Of a DNA stretch of 64,000 nucleotides, positions 58,901 to 64,000 are shown in pieces; within the stretch, counting starts at the first letter, position 1; each line of letters opens with the position of its first letter. The DNA comes from Meandrina meandrites (lineage: Eukaryota; Cnidaria; Anthozoa; Scleractinia; Meandrinidae). The DNA lies in the NCBI GenBank assembly GCA_963693305.1, contig OY855912.1:700001-764000 (forward strand), in the 5' to 3' direction. The translations under genes were made by a program, and so were the position numbers. Below the pieces are notes generated by a model. It saw only the letters and a list, made by a program, of their open reading frames with translations. It was not told the DNA's origin and searched no databases.

Positions 58901-61900
58901 AAGCCTTGTTACAGCAGAGAGTCAAACATGCCAACACTGTGGCCGACATTTACCTGTTTGCTGCCGAGTTTCTACGCATTTCTTCTGAAACAGATCTCGT
59001 CCAGGTATTGATTTAGTAAATGATATCGCTCCAAATATCTCCATCGAAATTTTCGTATTCCTGTTTAAACATCATCAGACAAACGTTTTGTAAGTTTACG
59101 CTAGTTGCACTTCATCTTCCAATACCAAAACGCTAATCAAACCTCTTTCAAAACCCTTGTACCTACCTGTCCAGCCTTGGAAAGGTTGTGTTGGCGATTG
59201 GATTCACGCACATCAATTTAGGAACAGTAAATTTTTTGTTATTGATATAAGATTTTCTCTCTGCCACACAGGCCCCAGCTGTGCTTTTCTTGCAGCAGTT
59301 TCTGGCATCTCAAAAGTACTTTCCAAGGTAGACTTATTTGTTTCTTGTAACTGTAACACAAATGTAGCTCGATGTCGGTACTGTCAGTGCGTGTTTTAAT
59401 CAGGTGCTGTTAAGAGTTTTAACATGACAGGTGTTTTGAATGAATAGAGAGTATTTTTAATATATTTTTATTCTAGCAAAAATTATTTACTTTAACTTTT
59501 TATTTAAAATGCTACTGTAAATCCTTGATTGGCTGATAATTGTCTCCCAGGCACTATGCTGACAATCTTGATGGATGTGGTTTGACTCTGGAGAGTAAAG
59601 TGCGGCGAGCTTACTATGCGCTGGTTAGACGATGTCTAGAAGGAGTCAAATCTTATCATTCACAAGCCTCGAGTCAGAGGTATAATGAGGCAGTTAACAT
59701 ATACTTCAAAACAGGAATCATAACAAGAGTGACCATTGCACAGAAGGGTTACTTGACTCTTGTTCATCTTTCAAGATCTGTTTGTAGATTGCGTTAGTTG
59801 TCCGTGGGCGGAGACAATGTGGTTGGTTGTTTCAACTATGAATGCATGCTGCCTTTTTGAGTAGATTTGTACTGATTTCTGGGAATTCATTTTCTTGTGT
59901 TGATTGGGTTGGGCAGTTAGTGTGACGTTCTTATTGACGTAATAAACTTACTTAATGTAGAAGTAGATGTTAGCAACGTTGTCTTTTAATACGTTTCTGA
60001 TACATGTTTCTTACTTTGTTGTAATGTCTTTCTTCAATTATAGACCTAGTTCTGCAGCATTTGAGTGTCTGCGAGCTTTTGTTCTTCATCTTCTAGATAC
60101 GGAATGGAAGGTTTGTCCAATTTAGTGTCTGATTAGTTATGTGATTCATTGGAAGGTTTACATTTTTCTGTATTTTGACTTGCTAGGGTTATGATCACAC
60201 TTTTGTTCTTGATGTGCATCTGCCAGAGTTTCTGCTCGATACAGCAAAAGGTGAGTAACTATCGTGTTATTGCGTACATCCATCAGAATTCTGATTGTAG
60301 GAACTAGATTCCACCCCTGCCATGCATCGCTTACTGTCTGTTCCAAACATTTGTCTCTAGCGACCGTAGTGCAGCCAAGTAAAGATACGAAGGACATGAG
60401 TGAGCAGCAGGAGCTGGATCACTTTCAAGAGGGAAATCGTTGGTTAGAGGAGGCTCAGCAGGACGTGGCCTGGATCCATCGTTTGCAGAATGAGGCACAA
60501 ACAGTGGAGGAACGACGGGTAAGTCACCTTATCCCTTAAGTCAGCTTCTAGTGTAAACATTGCGGCTTTAAAATTGTCATCATGACCCATTCGCTTCTAA
60601 AGTCAAGAATGTTTACTTCCGATACAACTTAAGAATTAGTTGCATTTGACTTGACAAATCAAATCCCAGAGGTGTAGGATAGAGTTGTCACGGAAAATGT
60701 TATTCCAGAGTTCCTTCTCCCACATGTCTTAGATATGATTCGTTGAAGCACAAGGAACCCATCGGAGGGTGATCCAAGAGATGGCAATGAAAAATGTTTT
60801 ACAGGTGCAACGTACAATACGCATACGCATCATGGCAAAGATGTTATTCTATGGCGTGTCCTCTTATTTCACATAATATTTTGTGTTCTACAGTACAACG
60901 CTAAATCTCTCGTGAGAGTTTTGTACATCGAGAAAGGTTTGTTGATAGTAAGAAAAGTTCGGTAATTTCAAGTGAAATTATGCCGCTCCATTCTCAGTAG
61001 AGTTATATGGGAAAATTTGTTTTAAGATAAATGACCTGACATTTTTTTCATTTCTTTTTCTTGTCCAGCGAATGCATTTATTCGTGGCACGGTTCTCGGA
61101 CATTCTTGATGTGACGATAACCTGTAATGGCTGTGATATTACCCTGTCAGGCAGGAGATATCGTTGCCTTAACTGCTTGGATGTTGACCTGTGCAACACA
61201 TGTTACCTTAGTGAGTAGTCCTAGCAGCTAAATAAAAATTTACTTCAACTTTGAGACGTAAGAGACATACAATTAGATATTTCACTTCCTTGTCTTTGAA
61301 TGAGTGTCTGAAAAAGTGAAATCTGCGCAAAATTTTCACTCACTGACTTGCGCTTGCGAACGATTTATGTGAACATAAGATAACAGTTAAAGGAAGGTGG
61401 ATTTTCTTTGGAGGGGGCTTGTGGGAGATCATCTTTTTATTTTAATTAAATAGACTTCAGGTTATCATCACTTAAGTGTTTTCTGTTGTTTTCCTCATGA
61501 GATTTAACTATGTTTTGCATTTTGTTAATGCGTAGATGGAGTTAAGCCGGATGGTCACTTAGAGAGTCATGATGTTATTGACATGAGGTGAGTAGAGAAA
61601 AGAAAACCGTCTGCAAATCTTGGCATTTGTCTCAGGTGGTAATTCTTCCAAAGATACATGCCACTGACAGATCAAGAGCTACTCAATCTCCGCTAAACAA
61701 AGCCTTGAAATTGTTGTTGTTGTTTTTTGCTTTATCGAAAAGCTGTTGGATTTGATTCAGGTGTTTTCTTATTAAGTCCACAAAGTTGATCTTTAATAAG
61801 TAAAAGTCACTGAATTTTGTTGTCTCGAGAAAGAAATCTCCTGAATTGTGCTTGTTTTCCTAAAAAAAAACAACTTTGCTATTCTGTTATTCAGGTATAA

Positions 61901-64000
61901 ATGCGATGAGTGTCGCAGTTTCATAGTTGGTACACGCTTCCACTGCAATGAGTGCGAGGACTTCGATTTGTGCATTGGATGCCATTCATTTGGAAAGTTC
62001 CCAGAAAGGTAAGCAGCCAGCAGTGTATCCTTTCTTTATGGGACTTTTGAGACAAGGTTTTGTTCTGATTGAAGAATAAAATATACTCAAATCACAAATC
62101 TTAACGACACCTGGATAGTTAAGGCAATAATGAAGTCAAAATAGTGTTGTCTCCCCCTCCCTTACACTTCCCTTGATATTTTAATGAATGTTAATTTATT
62201 TCTTTCTCCTAGACACTCTGCATCCCATAAAGTTACTAAATTCCCACTGAAGACAGGTGAGACAGTTATTTAATTAAGGAGGCTCGCAACGGTTTCCAGC
62301 ACTTTCCAGCTCTTAAACTTTGATGGGCCAGTGCTACAAATCCTTATCAGATGCAGCTACAATAATGGCATCAAACAAATTTCCAATCATCGCAAGTTGT
62401 GGTCATTTTCATGACGTCACTGGTTACCGTAGCAACAGTTAAACCCGTTAAAAAACCCTTAATTATCCCTTTAAGTGCTTATAACTCAAAACGAGTGCGG
62501 TGACCCCCATTTTTAACGGGTGTTTTTAACTAACGGGTTAAACTGGTGCAATAGTAACCAGTGATGTCATGAACATAACTACCACTTATTCAGCAATGGT
62601 TTGACATTTGTTTGATTTCATTGTAGCAGCAAGAACATAAGAACATAATAACAAAATAAATCAATGAGTAAAGGCAATGTAATATAATGTAGCGTAAGTA
62701 ATGACTGCAAGTATATTAGCACAATTAGTAAGGAGATATTGTAACGTATTGAAAGCTATGTTTCTAAATAAAATTTTAATGCACGAAAAAAAAAATTGTA
62801 GCAGCAACTGATAAAGGTTTGTAGTACTGGCCCATCAATGTCTAAGAGCTTGAAAGTGTTGGAAACCGTCGTGAGTGGCAAAGTTGTAAACCATGATTAT
62901 TTTCTTAAAAAGAGAAGCGTGATGTCGATTTCTCTCTTTCTAACAAAATAAGTAGAAATAAAGTTGTAGTTGTTGTTACTAGGGTTGTTCCTTATGTTAA
63001 TGTTGTCGATCATCGATTTAACGTATTTAAGGTTTAATTTTCGGCATTCATTGATCCAGCAGGTGAATAATTGTTTTACTGTTTTTAAGATTCACTTCTT
63101 GACACGACAAGCAATGATCCCACGAGTCGTGTTCAGATGTACACACATCATCATGTCTGGCTTCAGTTCGCAGCTTTGGCTCTTACACTGGCTAACTCCA
63201 TCAACGAACCAAACAAGTCTGGTAATTAGTTGTTCGTTCTTTATATTATTGAATGGTAGGCTTGCGGAAACTACTCCAGATAGGAAATAATAGTTTGGTT
63301 AAAAAAAAATAATGACATGAATGAGAGGTTCAAGCTTGAGCCTGGTATATGGTTACTGCTGTGTGACGCGTGCCTCGTATTGAGGCCTTAAGTATACTAA
63401 CAGTTTTCATCATTGATAGTCTTTAGCTCGGACTACCTGCGCACCGCTGGACATCTTCACATGGAGTGCCTCGGTTTGGTCACCAAATGTCTAAGCCATG
63501 CCTCGTGTAAACCAGAGACAGGTGAAGTGAATTCATAAATATTCCTTATTCTTAAAAAAGTATTGCTTAGTTCAAAATGCTACTTAGTTTACTCGTTAGC
63601 AGTTAAATATTTGTTAGCCTCCGTCAGTTAAAAACTTTCCTGACATTGCCATTGTGGATAACTGCTGGTTGTTTCTACAGCTGCCACTGGAACAGAAGAT
63701 GGGCTGCCCTCTGGAGAGATACCTGCCTCAACTAGTGCAGCTCCTGAGACAATCCCTGAGGGTGAAGATACAGAGGAAGCTAAAGGAGAAGCTGCTGCCA
63801 AACAGGGTGAGAGTACAGAGGGAGCTACAGGAGAAGCTGCTGCCACACCAGGTAAGGAGACGAACATTTCAGAAGGAGCTGAACAAGATCCCAAAGACGC
63901 TCAGGAAACGGTTGCAGAGGAAGGAAAGACTTCTGAAGGAACCACTGCACAGCCAGACAAAGAAACAAAAGAAGGAGATGAGCCAAGCAAAGATGACGAC
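37930..64000 (+). CDS. ZZEF1: ZZEF1 (ZZ-type zinc finger and EF-hand protein 1), 5' 60 exons, partial
   Basis: 1,944 codons join without a phase error; the vertebrate protein is near 2,960 residues, so the 3' third is missing. Order: MGN start (possible N-myristoylation), helical N-region, EF-hand-like loop DADGEGFADVET (about 112-124, Thr at position 12), DOC/APC10 domain (about 248-370, SYWQSDGPARSHWIRL), CUB domain (about 1077-1195, RYDYLEFTD, HSDGSNNEWGYKF), two ZZ fingers (about 1655-1750; CNGC, CLNC, DLCNTC, HLESH then CDEC, CNEC, DLCIGC, HSASH) and an acidic tail. Human ZZ fingers are reported to bind histone H3. Exons: 37930-37992, 39334-39361, 39530-39608, 39827-39908, 40476-40547, 41077-41136, 41645-41732, 42856-42920, 43093-43216, 43848-43929, 44547-44612, 44694-44840, 45224-45276, 45570-45648, 46046-46177, 46802-46918, 47138-47241, 47424-47504, 47847-47945, 48120-48211, 48517-48578, 49059-49160, 49603-49671, 49818-49860, 50192-50314, 50550-50645, 50721-50768, 50872-50942, 51237-51369, 51664-51775, 51920-52098, 52605-52670, 52759-52924, 53113-53234, 53579-53701, 54253-54354, 54630-54697, 54878-54959, 55092-55175, 55480-55591, 55976-56103, 56252-56346, 56742-56863, 57026-57105, 57248-57338, 57513-57589, 58533-58630, 58920-59004, 59272-59327, 59551-59679, 60044-60110, 60187-60250, 60361-60518, 61069-61210, 61536-61587, 61895-62008, 62213-62256, 63090-63221, 63420-63521, 63681 onward. 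Confidence 0.95.
40074..40390 (+). mobile_element. tRNA-derived SINE copy in a ZZEF1 intron
   Basis: It shares ordered blocks with the SINE at 21187: aggtggcctta...tagtgtgctgaactcc, ggcaagacacttgtc, gtctctcttcacccag, gttaccttgtgatggac, catcccatggtccaggg and ggggtagaaat. More diverged than the other copy. It lies between the exons ending at 39908 and starting at 40476. Confidence 0.65.
41772..41925 (+). mobile_element. Second SINE type in a ZZEF1 intron
   Basis: The sequence ccgggttagctcaatcttgg, then gggtcaaggggttggagccc, resembles A and B box words of a tRNA-derived promoter. It is followed by a unique body (accggaccaacactcagg...aataactgaggagaa). It starts about 40 bp after the exon ending at 41732. 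Only one copy is present in the window, so the family call rests on the promoter-like words. Confidence 0.5.
42601..42705. repeat. 105-bp hairpin-forming repeat in a ZZEF1 intron
   Basis: The outer arms acaattagattat and ataatctaattgt, middle gctc/gagc, and inner tgaggtgatagttgat / atcaactatcacctca (42630-42645 and 42661-42676) share one coordinate sum. It therefore forms one interrupted palindrome with a GC-rich loop. It probably belongs to a larger MITE starting near 42220, where related words (agtagaattctactag) occur. Confidence 0.65.
44241..44266. repeat. 26-bp perfect palindrome in a repeat segment
   Basis: Thirteen bases attttagtcgcca are followed directly by their exact reverse complement. 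The surrounding 44241-44420 repeats the gcgactaaaat word in several forms. It is likely part of a dispersed repeat family within a ZZEF1 intron. Confidence 0.7.
48163..48453 (+). repeat. Triplicated exon/intron boundary in ZZEF1
   Basis: A unit of 95-98 bp starts at 48163, 48258 and 48356. Each copy contains the last 45-49 bases of the exon, the donor aag|gttggt and about 50 bases of intron. Copies 2 and 3 have four extra bases (cacg) in the exon part. The first donor, after 48211, is the one that fits the conserved protein. Confidence 0.85.
49418..49454. repeat. 17-bp perfect hairpin with 3-base loop
   Basis: ccagtttctaaacacag (49418-49434) is followed by ttt and its exact reverse complement (49438-49454), within a ZZEF1 intron. 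The loop is too short for a typical microRNA precursor. It may be a cruciform or a replication-slippage product. Confidence 0.75.
49935..50075. mobile_element. Solo end of a MITE family in a ZZEF1 intron
   Basis: The words gtccagcactattcagctctgatgggtcagtactacaaatctt and cagttgctgct match the terminal repeat of the element at 62283-62875, with the same order and moderate divergence. The right terminus is not obvious. Confidence 0.5.
62283..62875. mobile_element. Long-TIR MITE with a nested retro-insertion
   Basis: The left end (ctcgcaacggtttccagcac...) is the reverse complement of the right end (...gtgttggaaaccgtcgtgag) over about 75 bp. Pairing continues inward over gtcactggttacc/ggtaaccagtgat and aacccgttaaaaa/tttttaactaacggg. 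The element is therefore a foldback with arms near 200 bp. The right arm is interrupted by a 162-bp A-tailed insert (62633-62794). It sits in the ZZEF1 intron between exons ending at 62256 and starting at 63090. Confidence 0.75.
62633..62794 (+). mobile_element. A-tailed retro-insert with 13-bp target-site duplication
   Basis: The insert is bounded by attgtagcagcaa at 62620-62632 and again at 62795-62807. It ends in a run of A after gcacg, with AATAAA shortly upstream. Only one of the two flanking copies is needed for the MITE arm to pair. This is the mark of LINE-type retrotransposition of a short transcript. The source transcript is not recognised. Confidence 0.75.

Noticed and set aside
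1..64000. CRISPR array or bacterial operon
   Set aside because: The only regular repeat array (9115-11830) has no spacers, and the window has spliced eukaryotic genes throughout.

Overview
The window is animal nuclear DNA, most likely from an anthozoan cnidarian (a stony coral or close relative). Four things point there: spliceosomal genes with many short AT-rich introns, a cluster of intronless class A GPCR genes, degenerate LINEs with (AAATA)n or (AAGATA)n type tails, and dense tRNA-related repeats, SINEs and foldback MITEs. The lineage is an inference from gene and repeat style; no species marker is present.

Layout. Positions 1-6700 hold no gene I can support. They contain several inverted-repeat (foldback/MITE-like) elements and a tRNA-Thr-like repeat flanked by its own spacer in both orientations. 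Positions 6700-27200 are a GPCR cluster: one intact gene on the plus strand (6706-7623), two intact genes on the minus strand (12024-12947 and 23176-24102), one minus-strand copy cut by a nonsense codon inside the NPxxY motif (25834-26697), and at least four broken copies or fragments (14394, 16288, 16653/20119, 21950). One broken copy is split by a degenerate LINE and a second repeat. Between the first two receptor genes lies a minisatellite of about 2.7 kb: roughly 90 copies of a 30-bp unit, with higher-order periodicity and a dyad in every unit.

Positions 28900-36000 carry a complete RRS1 gene (ribosome biogenesis regulator) in 14 exons. The joined frame is 342 codons and closes without a shift at every junction. 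Positions 37930-64000 carry the 5' two thirds of ZZEF1 (EF-hand, DOC/APC10, CUB, two ZZ zinc fingers): 60 exons and 1,944 codons read through to the window edge with consistent phase, so the gene continues beyond the window.

The two housekeeping-type genes lie head to tail on the plus strand, with three MITE-like elements between them. The receptor cluster shows birth and death by local duplication: paralogs share not only coding sequence but also several hundred bases of 5' flank. The most unusual signals are the higher-order minisatellite between receptor genes, the near-perfect 355-bp inverted repeat at 877-1235, and a triplicated exon/intron boundary in ZZEF1 whose second donor would add 33 in-frame residues.
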